Positions 33,632 to 45,912 of a stretch of DNA of 64,000 nucleotides are shown here, piece by piece. Each line of letters opens with the position of its first letter. Positions within the stretch are counted from its first letter, which is position 1. Made by a program: the position numbers and the translations under genes. Source of the stretch: Clavaria fumosa (taxonomy: Eukaryota > Basidiomycota > Agaricomycetes > Agaricales > Clavariaceae); contig OX637794.1 in the NCBI GenBank assembly GCA_951802425.1, forward strand, positions 4,092,001 to 4,156,000, read 5' to 3'. The notes under the pieces are model-generated. The model searched no databases, had not been told where the DNA came from, and saw nothing but the letters and a program-made list of their open reading frames with translations.

Positions 33632-34591
33632 TCAGTTTTCAGACTGCGATTTTAAGTTATCAGACTGCAGACCATTGATGAAGCGGAAGACGGTCAATGC
33701 CAGAAGAGCAGATCCCAAGTAAATCAGTACGCGAATCGGGAACGGATTGTCGGTGAGGAAGGGGTACGGAACTGAGAATGCGGGCCAAACCAGCGGTGAG
33801 TGAACGTAACCGGAATTGGGGCAAACACCCACAGAATCCGTTGTGACGAGCACAATCCTCCACATACCATACATATTCTGCGGTAACGAGCAAGACCAGG
33901 GCCGGCGCGCCGTATTTCATCTCGTTCGCACTATACTTACGCTCGAGTAGGAAGAAGTCTGCGAGGCTCGCGAAGGCGGGCGCGGCGTGAAAACAGAGGT
34001 CCACGTGGAGGGGCAAGCGGAACTGCGCGATCGTAATAGGGGAGACAGAGGATGCCACGAAGATGGGCTGGTCCGGTTGCAAGATGAGAAATGGGAACAA
34101 GGCGATCAGGGTCCAGTAGATCAGGGATACAACGACCGAAAACTAGGAAGAGTGAAGTGAGTGAGAAGCGATGCTCAACTTGAATGCTTATACGAAAGGT
34201 CTCACAGGCAGTGAAATCATGAGAAGAGTTCGTTTGACCTTTCGAAGAGCTTTGTTGCAAAGACCATAGCTTGGCATCAACCGCACCTTTTAGCACACGT
34301 CTGATTGAGCTCACCTGACAAGGAGGGGAGAAAGTCGCTCATAAGGCCGACCAGCATCGTTAACCATACGACGACAAAACTGGAAGGATAAGAGCACGCC
34401 TTGTTACAGTCGCATCTCCCTCGGCATCACAGCGCTAGACGCACTCACCCATGCATCGTCAGGAACTGGAAGTGGCCCCCTTTCTGGCCGTCAATCCAAG
34501 AGCTAATAGGGAGTGTGGAAAGCTTGTTGAATCCAGCAGCGAACAGATAGGCCGAAGTGGCATGAAGAAGGATAGGCAGCAGTTTGAACAT
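33632..34591 (-). CDS. FAR-17a/AIG1-like membrane protein
   Basis: Exons (start MFKLLPILLHATSAYLFAAG) give HFQFLTMHG, FVVVWLTMLVGLMSDFLPSL, ALRKVKRTLLMISLP, FSVVVSLIYWTLIALFPFLI, LPLHVDLCFHAAPAFASLAD, YGAPALVLLVTAEYVW-type text, then a spliced HNGFFPYPFLTDNPFPIRVL and LIYLGSALLALTVFRFINGL. About six TM helices and the order QFLT ... LHxxxxxxP ... PYPFLT match the FAR-17a/AIG1 family. Animal members hydrolyse fatty-acid esters of hydroxy fatty acids using a Thr and a His; candidates here are the Thr of QFLT and the His of LHVDLCFH. The fungal function is not established. Confidence 0.75.
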
Positions 34592-35050
34592 GTTCCCTGT
34601 ATTTGCTCGCGTAGGCAAGACGACTAAGGCTAAGACATACGGCGTCCCGAGCGGCCACTGGTGACGTCGTACCTTAGTAAGCAAACTGAATCCTGCAAGT
34701 CAAAGAAAGGTCCATGAATACACCAATTGACAAAGCTTCTGAAGGCTTGATTGACAAGTTGGTTTTAGTTATAATGGGGTTATGAATGGGGAAGAGTTCA
34801 AGCATTATCAGCTCAACAGTTGACAGCACACAAGTGTCCCTGCCTGGCCCACGCGCCTCAGGTCTCAGGATCGACCGTGAAGAGAAAGTCCCTTGTCTAG
34901 GTTTATTGGCAAATTACACAGGACTGAAAGAACTACGGTTTGGTATATCTATAACATGTTGCCTTCATGGCATGAGAATGAGAGCTCTCTTACCCCACAA
35001 AGTGATCCAGCCAAAGCCATAGCTAAAGTCAAAACAACATCAAAAAGTCC
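34592..35050. other. Intergenic region
   Basis: Upstream region of the FAR-17a-like gene and 3' flank of the MFS gene. No gene recognised. Confidence 0.5.
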
Positions 35051-36792
35051 TCACAACCTCCCCAACCACCTCCGCCACAGGAACCCACTCGCGAGACAAG
35101 CCACGCCTGCCATCACAGCGCCCACAGAGAACGTCGTCCCCCAGCACGCGGCGCCTCTGTGACAGAGCCCATCGTCTCGTGCGTGGCTCGCGGACACGAA
35201 CGCGTACAGGTATGAGAATGCCGGGGTGCCCACGAACGGGGCATACGTCACCAGACCGAAATTTCGGCCGAGGTTCGACAATCCCCAGATCGAGGACACG
35301 ATCGAGGGCAGCACAGTGAACGCGGAGCCGTAGGCGATGCCCGTACCAACGCTACGGAACAGGCAAGAAAATTCTCAGGACACTATCTTAAGATGCGAGT
35401 GTGGAAAGGGATGCGAACCTCAGGGTCCAGAGAGCCGCCTGCGACCTCACCCCGACGGTCATCCACGTGAATGTAAGCGCCAGAAACGCAGTCGCCCCTG
35501 TCAAGAACGCAACGCGGCTCACGCGGTGTTTCCTAGGAAACACGAAGCCCCTACTAGCCGGCATGTAGGAGGCGACAGGGGAGACAAAGTCGGACAGGGG
35601 TCCGACGACGAGTCGCGAAATCGTGTTCGCGAGAGAGACAAGTCGCACTTGTGTCGAAGTGATGAGCTCCACTGCAGGTTTAGATATGGAATTGGTGGCT
35701 GGTTCCGGCAAGGGAAGCGAGACAACGATGCTTCCCAGATTTGACATGACCATTTCACACTTCCAGAAAGAGGACATTGAGATAGACCGGTAGGAATTAT
35801 ACTATTGCCACTTACAGCTCCGAGGGTGATAAATACCACTGTCCATAACACCCAGAATGAGGGGTCACGCAGAAGGTCCAGGGCAGTCCCGATATCAGGA
35901 CCTTTGTGAACGGGCGTGCTCGGTAATAAAGGTGTACGCTCGTCCGCTTCAGCATCCTCTCCTAGGTCGCTGGGAGTCACGTTCGGAGTCACAAAGTCCG
36001 TTGACGGTGTCCGCAGAGTAAATGTGCCAAGGAGATGAACGATACCGCAGAGTACGGCCAGAGACATCAAGTAAGCCGTAACATCAAACCCTGTGTCGGG
36101 GCGTGTGAAGAAATGCGATGCCACTACAGAAAGAAATAGAGGGGACAAGCCGAAGAGCGCTGAGGAAACACCGGTGGCAAGTCCTATGCGGTCAGGAAAG
36201 ATTTTAGACGCGGCGAATAGGGAAGAAAAGTATCTGACCAACACATTGCATAAGCATTTTGATGTTGAGGGAAGAACAGATGGCTCACGAGAATACGGTC
36301 CCAATGCCAGCTAGGAAGTAATAAAACGTGAGACGGTAAAACACCGACGTGGAGGGTTGTATCGATAACTTCGACATCTCCCAGGAAAACAATCCGAATC
36401 CAAGGCTGAACAGGATTGATGCAATGAGAGAAGCAGCCCAAGGACCGTAATGGTCAACGACTTTCCCCACAACGGCCCCAAAAGGGTATTGGCCGGCCAC
36501 CCCACTATGGGAAAAGAGGAGTCAACTCGAAACCAAAGGGAAGTCAAGGAAGCTCACGCTAGGACAATGGTTGTCAATTGTGGTTGCGTGAGTTTGAGTT
36601 GAAAAGCCAAGGACGCCGATATCAAAGGAAATGTGAATACTCCTCCGGCGCAGAGCCTGCGAAAATGAGATAGTGTTGAAGAAGCAGGGAAGGATGAGAG
36701 ATGTCTTACGCGTTCGCCGCAATGGAGCTACATGTCAACCAGAAGGGATGAGAACGAAATATAAATCTAACGGGGTTCAGGACATATGACAT
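35051..36792 (-). CDS. Major facilitator transporter, MCH1/nodulin-like
   Basis: The start is placed at 36792 because MSYVLNPVRFIFRSHPFWLT, SSIAANA splices in frame (GTAAGA...GCAG) to LCAGGVFTFPLISASLAFQL, the first TM helix. Then KLTQPQLTTIVLAGVAGQYP, FGAVVGKVVDHYGPWAASL (loop 2-3 motif), RIGLATGVSSALFGLSPLFL, a central acidic loop with DERTPLLPS, FWVLWTVVFITLGA, RLVVGPLSDF and IAYGSAFTVLPSIVSSIWGL. About 12 TM helices. The style resembles fungal MCH1-type transporters and plant nodulin-like MFS proteins; the central DERTPLL loop could be a dileucine vacuolar-sorting signal. Substrate unknown. Confidence 0.8.
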
Positions 36793-37568
36793 TGGGATTC
36801 GACGCCTTGGGTGGATGTCTTGCACGTCTATGGGTCATACGCGATATGGTTTGGCGCGACGACGGAATGGCTAGTGACGACTAAAGAAGCTAGCGATTAA
36901 AGATCTTGCGGAGGAGTCACGGGACTGTCAGGACTGTCAGAACGCATCACACGTTTAGGCCTGAAGGTTCTTTTCTTTCTGCCTCATAGAGTGCGATTCG
37001 AAGAATCATAGACGCCATGCGGAATTTGTGCGTATTCTACGCTACAAGACGCGAATAGCACTGGAACCAGATTCAGTACCTACATCCAGTACCTTGCACT
37101 GGGCCCCACCACTTTCCATGCCTTGTCCAACACATGCACGCCCTCCTGAGAGTTGCATTTGGAACGAGTGATCGTGCTACTGATGTTAAGCATGACCGTT
37201 ATGTCTCCCAGGATTAGAGCCGTAAAAATTTCAGCAGCGCTGGACGGTGGTCGCTCTGAGAAGAACCGAGAGTGCAGTCGTGAATGCAATCATTTGGAAC
37301 TTCTAGAGACTGGGCATGACCTCTCAAGTTAAAGCTATGAGAACGGTACGATACCCTGCGTGATACCGAAGGGTGTCAGACTCCCTGAATCATAGTAGAA
37401 AAATCCATCCTGGAATCGCTTGAGGTCATTACAGTGTCGCCATGTATCGCGTCCACCACCATGTAGTGGTCAGGCTGTGAAGTCACACTATAGGCAGGTG
37501 TTCCGCACGCATGTGTTAGTGTTACGCGCCCACGGCTCCGAACCTCGACTCCACCTCACCCCCTCACC
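36793..37568. promoter_or_regulatory. Divergent promoter region, MFS gene and OTU gene
   Basis: 776 bp between two divergently read genes. It holds two adjacent copies of GACTGTCAG (around 36923-36941). No coding feature seen. Confidence 0.45.
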
Positions 37569-38603
37569 ATGGCTGGCAAACGCAAGCTGAAGAAAGCAAA
37601 TGACGCGCCTCAGGCGATGCCAGCTCCCCTCAGAGTCATGAATCCCGATGACGACGAGCAGCTCATGAGCGACCTCATGAACCAGCTTGATTCCCGAGAC
37701 AAAGTTGTTGCGACAGAGGCTGCGACTGTCCTCAATGACATGGACATAAATCAACGGGCCGACGAGCTTCAAAAGGATTCGAAACAACGTTCAAAAGGTC
37801 GATTTTTAGCTCGGCAGGTGAGGCCGTCGACTCTCTTATCGCGACCTACTGGCCAATGGTGCTAGGCCAGGAAAGCAGCCGCATTTGCACAGAGTCAAAT
37901 GAAGGATGACCCTGAGGCAGAGGCGCGATTGCAGCGAAAAGCTGGGCAGGAGGAAAAGACGATAAGACGCATATGCGATGAACTAGACATGCGCATTCAC
38001 CAAGTACATTACATCTGACCTGCTCCTGCTACTTGCTAATGAAACTGACTTTCTCAGATAAACGCAGACGGACACTGTCTTTACTCTGCCGTAGCAGACC
38101 AACTGGCCCTGTTGTCCATCCTACCTCCGGCGGAAGCTAATTATCGGACTACCCGATTTGCCGCTTCCGCCTACATTTGGACACATCCCCACGATTTCCT
38201 GCCTTTCCTCTCTGCCGATGACTCTGCCGGTTCCGAAACTGGCTTCATGTCTCCGCTCTCGTTCGAGAGATACTGTGCTGCCATTCGTGATACGGGAGTA
38301 TGGGGCGGAGAACCCGAAATACTAGCGCTCAGCCGCGCGTACAATGTGCCAATACACGTAGTCCAAGGTGAAACACCCCACGTAGTCGTCCATAATCCGA
38401 CTGGTGCTCCCGGAGAAGGAGATGTCTCGGACAAAGAGCGAAAAGTGGTTCGGCTGAGCTACCACAGACGGCTGTATGGACTTGGAGAGGTTTGTGACTT
38501 GGTTTGAGGTTGGATCTTCTGTGGCTGACCAGTCCGTTTTCAGCATTACAATTCCTTGAGACCGAAGGGGAAACTGTTCAAGAGCAGCCCCCATGCTGTG
38601 TAA
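37569..38603 (+). CDS. OTU-family deubiquitinase (OTUD6B-like)
   Basis: Four exons: 37569-37817, 37866-38003, 38058-38489 and 38544-38603. The N-terminal half is basic and helical (MAGKRKLKKANDAPQ; KQRSKGRFLARQARKAAAFA), and the OTU domain starts INADGHCLYSAVADQLALLS with the catalytic Asp-Gly-His-Cys. It continues YRTTRFAASAYIWTHPHDF, FERYCAAIRDTGVWGGEPEI, NVPIHVVQGETPHVVVHNP, and ends RRLYGLGEHYNSLRP with the catalytic His. The splice joining GLGE to HYNSLRP is needed to complete the active site. Coiled head plus C-terminal OTU is the OTUD6 layout. It removes ubiquitin; human OTUD6B is linked to translation and the proteasome. Confidence 0.9.
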
Positions 38604-38703
38604 CACTGACTTGCGATATATCACCACCCAGCGAATGGTGCATATGCCCTAGATATTCTCATATAATATTGATTATCATCAGTATATATCAGCCCTACAG
38701 TGA

Positions 38704-41415
38704 TCAAATCAACAGGTCCCCCTCGTCGGCATTCCGAGCAAGATGAACGGGCTGTGGATGATGTGCTTGCAGGTAATTCCCAAACGCCGTATCTAACTCT
38801 GAATAAGGATCGTGTCTTCGCACCTCCTCCTCCTCCTCACTTTCGTCATGAATTTCAGCGTCGAGGTCGGGATCAGCCTGCCCTCCTTCTTCCTGATCAA
38901 CTCTATCATTTGCGGCAACCTCATGGTCGTCATTCTTTGTTGGTGCGTCATGCTGTGTGATCTCTCCCGCGGTTACGGTAGGTAACGGTGGGGACGGCTT
39001 CGATACCAATGGATCTGCAGAATTGGGAGGAGCATCCGGCCAAGGACCGGAGACATTGATGACATGTGGTAGTTCCTTTTTTGCGAGAGGAACAAGAACA
39101 GTCCGAGAGTGTGCGTTCAACGCCGGACTGTCTGTGATGGCCCTCCCTGTTGCGTTCCGTATGAATGTCTAGCTGTCGGGTCAGTGATATGTCAGGCCAA
39201 ACCCAAGACGGCTCACTTCGGGGTTCTTATGGTATATACTGCCCAATGTGCCAGTGTGCAATAGTAACTGGTCCAAAGCCCCTCGATCCATGCGATCCGA
39301 ATCAGTCGTAACTGCGGGTTTCTCAGACATAACAATTTCTCCTGCCACGGTCGCGTCGATGGCCAGCATCCGCCAGTACATGAACCCGCGGTCTCTCAGG
39401 TCTGGATTGTCGATTTCCTCAGTTGCCCATTTGAGGACTTTGTGGACCAGCTGCTTGGCTGAATCAGACCGCGGTTTGTAGATGAAAAGCTTGACGGTAG
39501 CCGTAAGCAACGCCAATTGGACCTGCAGCAGCATTTCAATACTCCGTAAAGTTCAACGAAAGCCAAGGACGACGCACTTCGACGCTCTCATCCAAGAATG
39601 TATAAACTAAATCATCTAGCAGCTCCTCAGCATTACTTATTCTGTCCCCAAATTGACCTAATATCCAGATCATGCTCGCCTTCGCTTCAGGTTCTTCTAG
39701 CAAGTCGAGTTTCGCACAGAGACTGGGGATAATGCCTTCGTATTTGCCTGGATATCGCCTGAAGATATCCTTGGTAACAATCACGGCTTCCTGCACCACA
39801 TAGATAACTTCTGTCTCAATCAGGGAGAGCAGCGCTTGAATACAATCGTCTGCAGCTGACTCGACCTTGATAGCGACTCGACCTATGGACCGGACAGCCT
39901 TGCGGACGAAGTCAACGTCCACTTCGGACGCATACCTGAGAAAAAAAGGTATGGGAGAGCGTCCGAAAATAATGTCTATGACTTACTCCTGAAGCTCGGC
40001 GAGAACTTCCCTAGCATTCTCCGGCCGTGCTAATCGGTACATGATTTCAAGTTTCGCGAGCTTGACGTAGATGGGGTCGTTGTATTTGCAGAAGAAAACC
40101 TTAACATCATTCTTTAATATCGCAGGCCGACGTTGGATGATCAAAAGGATGTTTCGTAGAGCGACATATTGAACCTCCGGTCCAGATGATAGCAAGGTCA
40201 CTGTCTACAGTGTCAGCTTGCACAGCTTATCCCGCCGGAGAGTAGTAGAGATGCGGTTCGATAATGTACGAACCTAACGGGGGCCCCATCTTCTTACAAA
40301 GATGATCCATCAAGCGTCGATCCGCCATATAATTCATCAAGTAAAGAAGAATCTTGATGGTCGTCAGCACTACAGCTGAATTTGCATGTTGAAGCTGGAT
40401 AGAAACTCTCTCTGCCATTATCTCTGCATCGGCATGGTTTTCGGGGACGAAACGCAGAAGGGAGTCGAGCAAGTATATTTGACCCCATCTTCGTGAGGAA
40501 TAACCACACATATTCGGCGAGGACACAGCTGGCACTCACTCTGAACTTTCTGGAAGTGCAGTCAGGAGTTTGTTTGCCGATACAAGATTCAGCTTGAAGA
40601 CGACGCCGTCCGGACGATCCCCGATCTCTGATAGCGCAGCGACAGCATTCGCAACCACGGTCGCATTGGGGTCGAGCAACAATTCTTGAAGGAGGTCTAC
40701 GAAGCCAAGCTTCTCTGTGCCTCGAGGATCTGCCGTATAGAGTTTGACAACGCAGATGGCAGCCGTTTTCCTCACGTATGAATCCCGGTCTTTCAAACAA
40801 TGTCGCAAACTGTCAGACAGTGCATCCGTCACGGCAGGGAGCGGAATGTAGGACATGGTACGGATTGCTAGAGCTCGGATGAGCGGGTTTCGGTCGTTGC
40901 AGTCCTGCACAAAATCAGCGTAGATTTGATCACGGACAGCAGTAGTGCTCACCTGCAAGAAATTAGGCATGACTAGATTAAGTAAATCCGCCTTTGCTCT
41001 GCCATAGCTGATCAAGAAGAGGTACACCACTGGGAGATTGTCAGCTATGGGCAATAAACTGGCAGGAAATTTTTCTGGACACTTGCTCTTCTTGATCTCA
41101 AGCGAAGGAGTTCCTAGGCATTGAACAACGTCTGTGAAAAGAGCAGACACTGCTCGCAAGTAATGATCAAAGGCTTAGCCTTGGATAGACGCGAGAACAA
41201 CTAACTATCATTGCCCATCGTAATATTAGCGACAATTTTCTTCAAGACAGTTTTCCGCTTAACGAATTTTTTGTCTTTGAATTCAGCTGCTTGTAGCTCG
41301 GCGCGGAATTCCTTGAGTCGTCTCAGCGAAGTCCAGAAGCATGACAAGACCAAGCGCCAACCTCAATCTTACCGCGCTGGAAGAATTTGGCATCCTTGGC
41401 GGGCTGCGACGCCAT
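38704..41415 (-). CDS. AP-complex beta subunit (beta-adaptin), trunk without ear
   Basis: Start [16 protein letters not shown]. Exons carry the adaptin trunk: [180 protein letters not shown] and [20 protein letters not shown]. These are the hallmark blocks of AP-1/AP-2 beta chains. The C terminus is an acidic hinge ([16 protein letters not shown]) ending GDLLI with no appendage domain, as I recall for basidiomycete AP-1 beta. It works in clathrin-coated vesicle formation at the trans-Golgi or plasma membrane. Confidence 0.9.
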
Positions 41416-41554
41416 GACCGTATTCCTAAATTACGTTGGCGCGACTTGATGCGTTAAAGTATTAAGGTAGGCAGAGACGACTGTCGACGATGCCAACGAA
41501 GTCAACGACGCGCCGCCACAGCACCCACGCGCCGAATGCGGATCACGGCATCTG
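41416..41554. promoter_or_regulatory. 139-bp bidirectional promoter
   Basis: The only sequence between the start codons of beta-adaptin (minus) and the NEPRO-like gene (plus). It has no clear TATA box and several CGACG words. Confidence 0.55.
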
Positions 41555-42806
41555 ATGACCTCTTCTCATAAACGTGCTACAACGTCACCTAAGCTGGTAC
41601 GCAATGCGAGGCTCAGCCTCGACGCGTCCAGTCATGCCTCTGTAGATGCTGCACTGAAAGACTTGAAGGTTTGTTCCCGCCGTCTTCAAGTCGCGACTGT
41701 CTTTGTGCAAGACGAAGCCCGCGTTTTAGAAAGACTCTACTACAAGAGCAAGAATCAACACCGCTCCGCTCTGTTTTGGGGACGAGTCTGCGAGGCGAGA
41801 AGATACTCCAGACGGCTGCAAGAGTTACACCTCTCTGGCTTGCTGGAAAACCTGCGCTGTGCATTCTTCAACGAGTCGGCCTCAAAAGAGTGCGTTTCGG
41901 AAATATAGATAACATCTTGCTCCGCCTATTCCTGATAGCAAATCAGCCCACAGGTACTGAGAGGCGCATGGACTCATTATCCCGACGCGGGCTATATTCA
42001 TTTTGTCTTGCTTCGTATATCTGCTTCTTCCGTGCTTCTGAAAAAGGTCCGCTCTGGATTGCTGCATCTTTCTTGCCTATGGCTAACACAAAACAGATGC
42101 AGGCACGGCTGAGCCTAACTTACGGGTAATTTGTTAATTCTAAGATTAACTTGTTCTAAATTATCTACGAAGATGGTTGGTAGCGTCGATGCGCTCTGGC
42201 TATTTCATCCAACTGCTTGTGATGTTGGTGGCCGTGGTCTCCAGAATCGCTGCCCTGCTCCCGGAAATATACGAGGTTCTCGAATCCATCGAATCAATCT
42301 GCCGTCGACTCTTGCTGAGCCTTGTTGTATGTTTAACCCCGTCCCCTTGGAATTGCACACACCATATTTTTATCGTACATAGAACCAGCCGCCTGTGAGC
42401 AGCATAACGGATACTACGGTTTCGCCCCATACCACAGTTGAATCGCACGAACCAAATGTCTTCAAGGATCTAGCAACACCGCGACCGTCCCCTACGCGAT
42501 TCATGCCTCTGCAAGACTCGCCGGAACTCATCCACGACGAGGGCTCCCTCCCCGCCGCTCAGGAGGCAGCTAATAACCTCGATCCGGCTGGTAAGTTTGC
42601 CCACGATTTGTGTTGTGCATCCATGGAGGAATGACGGGAAATCAGCTGCTACTTCTGATGTCTCTCCTTTCGCCTCGAGTCTACGCGTTGTACACGCACC
42701 TGCAGTTCCCGCGGTGAAGCAAGGAGGTAAAGACGGCAAACCCCACGCGGTGGTCAAAAAGAAGCGGAAGAAGCGTAATGAGATTGACGAGATCTTCGGA
42801 TTCTGA
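41555..42806 (+). CDS. NEPRO-domain nucleolar protein (putative)
   Basis: The first exon starts MTSSHKRATTSPKLVRNARL and includes VDAALKDLKVCSRRLQVATV, then LERLYYKSKNQHRSALFWGR and a Leu/Arg helix, the pattern of the N-terminal domain of NEPRO (nucleolus and neural progenitor protein). Later short exons read THYPDAGYIHFVLLRIS, MQARLSLTYG, MRSGYFIQLLVMLVAVVSRI and ALLPEIYEVLESIESICRRL; the last gives KKKRKKRNEIDEIFGF. A basic C terminus ending in a short acidic/hydrophobic box is common in nucleolar RNA-processing proteins. NEPRO is related to yeast Rmp1 of RNase MRP. Exon borders in the middle are tentative. Confidence 0.6.
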
Positions 42807-43047
42807 ATTTTACTTTCGCTTCGCGCGTGCAGCGCTGGAACGGTCGCCCAAACCATGTATTAATTATATGTCGAAACGGGAATGCAGCAATGCGAACAAG
42901 GGCGAAAGCCAAAGGACCCAACCTTGGCAGCTGGTATATATACAGCCCGGCGTTGCACGATCAAAAAGAACAAAATGCAAGTTAACAAAAGGAACTCCGA
43001 TGTCCAAGGCAACCTCATGAGAATCTCTATGTGATCGTCAGGAAAGT

Positions 43048-44707
43048 CTACAAGGCGAGGAGGGCCACGACAGCAACCGCGACCGGAACGAGGGCGTGTG
43101 GCGAAGCGACGGAGAAAGCGCCGCTCGCCTTCTTCGCTTCGGGTGTAGCGGTGGCATTTGACGATGCCGAGGTTATGCTCGCGCTGTCCGTGGAAGTAGC
43201 GTTTGCAGCAGGCGAGGAGGAGTTCGTGGGCGACATGGCGGATGCCTTGTTCACGGTCGCCGCGAAGTCCTGTGGGAACTTGATAGTCGAATTCCCGAAA
43301 TCAATGGTGCCATCGGATTTGAGCGTATCCGGGTTGGCAGCTAAGAAGGATCGCGTGTACCTGAGTGAGAGAACAAATGTCAGCCTAGAAGGACAGAGAG
43401 GGGAGCGACCATCGTTGACATACATAACGTTCTCGATGAAGGAAGACTTAGCCCACTCGGGCATAGCCTTCATCTCCATGCTACTACCCCAGTTCAGAGC
43501 CCTGTCGTTACCCTTGCAATCTTGCTTGACTTTGGACCACATAGCCGACACTTCTGGGCTCTGAAGAAAGCATGAATAGTTGAGCTGAAGAGCGGCATAT
43601 CTCACGGACCTTCGAAACCATATCCTGCGCAACCATGGCTACAGACGTAGAAGAACCGAAGGTGCTCGGAGGGTTGCTAACATGATATCTGTCAACCAAC
43701 AGTCGTCTCGAAAGGATCATGGGCTTACACAGCACCGAACATGCCCTTCTGACAGTGAGTAGGTGTGCCGCAATAGAACCAGATGGTTTCGGTGCTGTTG
43801 ACAACCTGAGTGACTGCACGAAGACGTCAGACCGTCAGTAAAACAATTAAACTGAGGAAAACGTCACGTACACTCGAAACCCTTGTTCTGCGTGCCAGAG
43901 GTGAATGGACTGTCCGCAGTCTTGTTGCAGGGCAGAAGAGCGGAAGACTTGGTGACGGTGTGGTTGTTGGCACCCCAGCGGTACACGATGGTATCACCAA
44001 CGGAGGCGTTCAACGCAAACGGAACATAACGTAAAACGCCCTGAGTGGGGGCAACAATGACGGTGTGCGTAGCACCGGTGCCTTTGCTGCCCGACTCTCC
44101 GGAGGGAGGACTGGGCGACCACATCGTGGGAGGCTGGCTATATGTCGTCATGCATTCTTGAAGAGAAGCGTTTGTAAGTCAGGGACAGAAGGAAAGACAT
44201 AGAAACAAAGTGAGGCTCACGCTGAATGCAGCTGTCGTAGCCATTACCGCCCCAGTTTGTCATTCCAGAGCCATACTGCGGTGGCGACATTCCAGAGTTA
44301 TATTGCGGTGGCGACATTCCTTGTGCCAAAGCTTCAGTGACCTGCGCACTCATCGAGGTGGAAGTCGTGGTGCCCATCATCATCATGGAGCTCATTGAAG
44401 TCGCCATGGTCATTGCCGTCGTCGTGGCGGACGAGGATGACGAAGAGGCTTGTGCCAGAGCGCCTTGCGGTGGGGCGACGGTTTGGCTGAAATACAATTC
44501 GTCAGCGGAGACAAAAGAACAAATAATAATGACATACGTAGCACTGGTGGAATCAGTTATCGGAATGCCGTTCGGCGCTGAAACAGCAGGCTCGTTGATG
44601 GCAGAATCTCCAGATGGAGGCGTGACGGGGATGGCAGACACGGGGAGGGCCGAGAGGGCGCCAATCAAGATGGCGGCAGTGGAAACGAGTCGCACAAAAC
44701 GAAGCAT
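43048..44707 (-). CDS. Secreted cupredoxin-domain protein, GPI-type
   Basis: Signal peptide MLRFVRLVSTAAILIGALSA (an alternative Met lies 15 bp upstream). A Ser/Thr/Met-rich stretch with a run of four Met and two copies of GMSPPQY follows. The cupredoxin fold is HTVIVAPTQGVLRYVPFALN ... DTIVYRWGANNHTVTKSS, then TETIWFYCGTPTHCQKGMFG; the His of NNHTV and Cys/His/Met of YCGTPTHCQKGM are candidate type-1 copper ligands. The C terminus is Ser/Ala/Asn-rich (NSSSPAANATSTDSAS) and ends in a hydrophobic segment ALVPVAVAVVALLAL, typical of a GPI-anchor signal. Expected at the cell surface or wall; substrate unknown. At least five exons. Confidence 0.8.
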
Positions 44708-45912
44708 TGTGAAAAGGTTCAAAATTGAAAGTGAATGGACCGTTCAGATGTGAACTTTGGCGGGCTAATCGCTGGTAACCTCGCAGAGGGAATAAGACGC
44801 TGCGTCTCTATCAAAGAGTGATCTGCTCAAGCCAAACGATGAGTGTGCAAAGAATGGCTTGAAGAGAGAAGGATGGACACTCGTACTCACCCCGAAAACG
44901 AATGAAAGTGCAAAAGTCGAGAATCAACTCGACCAAGACGAAGGAAGTCGAAGAAAGCGGAGTGGTTGGGCGAACGAGGGCAAGGAAAGAGGAGCCAGAT
45001 GTGGGTCGTTATGTACTATTTTATTGAGGTCGGCATGTCGGGTATGATTCGTGAACGCCTGGAGACGACATCAGATGTCTCGCCGCTGCAAAGGACAACG
45101 GCTATGATTGGATCAACCGGGTTTCTGTGAGAGAAGTGGGCGACGTACTGAAAGATCGTCCATTCGTGGAATCTGATGATCAGGCAACACCTAAGAAATC
45201 GCCAAGTCGGATTTATCAGTTGGCGGTAATGATAATGCGAGCTGTTACAGAGATTGCGTTAGAAATCCTTCTCTTAGTATGCAAGACTGCAAGTAATTCG
45301 CCACTGGGAGACAAAGCGTTCACCGTGAGATTGCGTGAGAAGGAATGTCCCTAAGGAATAGACATCCGAGTCGGGCTGTTGCCATGGGCTCAAGTGTAGT
45401 TTTGCCCACCCGCCGATTTTGAATTGTCGCCGTGGAGCGCCTCTGATATGCATGCTGTGCTTTCCAAGGGTACAGTTGATTGCCAAGTACGAAAGATTTA
45501 CGAGACAATGATGACGATACTGCGTGTACACCTCAGCAGCTTCTAATTCTAAGACTATCTACTACGTAGCAACACCATACTAGTCACGCATGATTAGCAA
45601 CGCCATTCGTCGTGCAGCTTTGTTTTGCCCGAGCCGCGCACGGAGTGACGAAGTAACTTGAATAACTTGAATGAGCAGTGAGGCCTAGTGAGGGCCCGGC
45701 TATCGCGGTAGTACGGCTATCCCGGTGTAGGGCAAGAGAACGAAGGCCACCCCAAATCTCAGACTGGTGCAACGCGCCGAAGCACCGGTTGTGTGATGAG
45801 AATACTCAAACGTCAGTACAATTGCATCAGAAGTAAAGATGTCGTTCAGCTACGATACAAGTCTGCATAAGCTAGAGAATACTCCGTCTTCATCTCGTTG
45901 GCGTTCCTACGC
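44708..45912. other. Intergenic region upstream of the cupredoxin gene
   Basis: About 1.2 kb without a convincing gene. It holds the promoter of the cupredoxin gene and the 3' flank of the Mso1-like gene. Confidence 0.5.
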
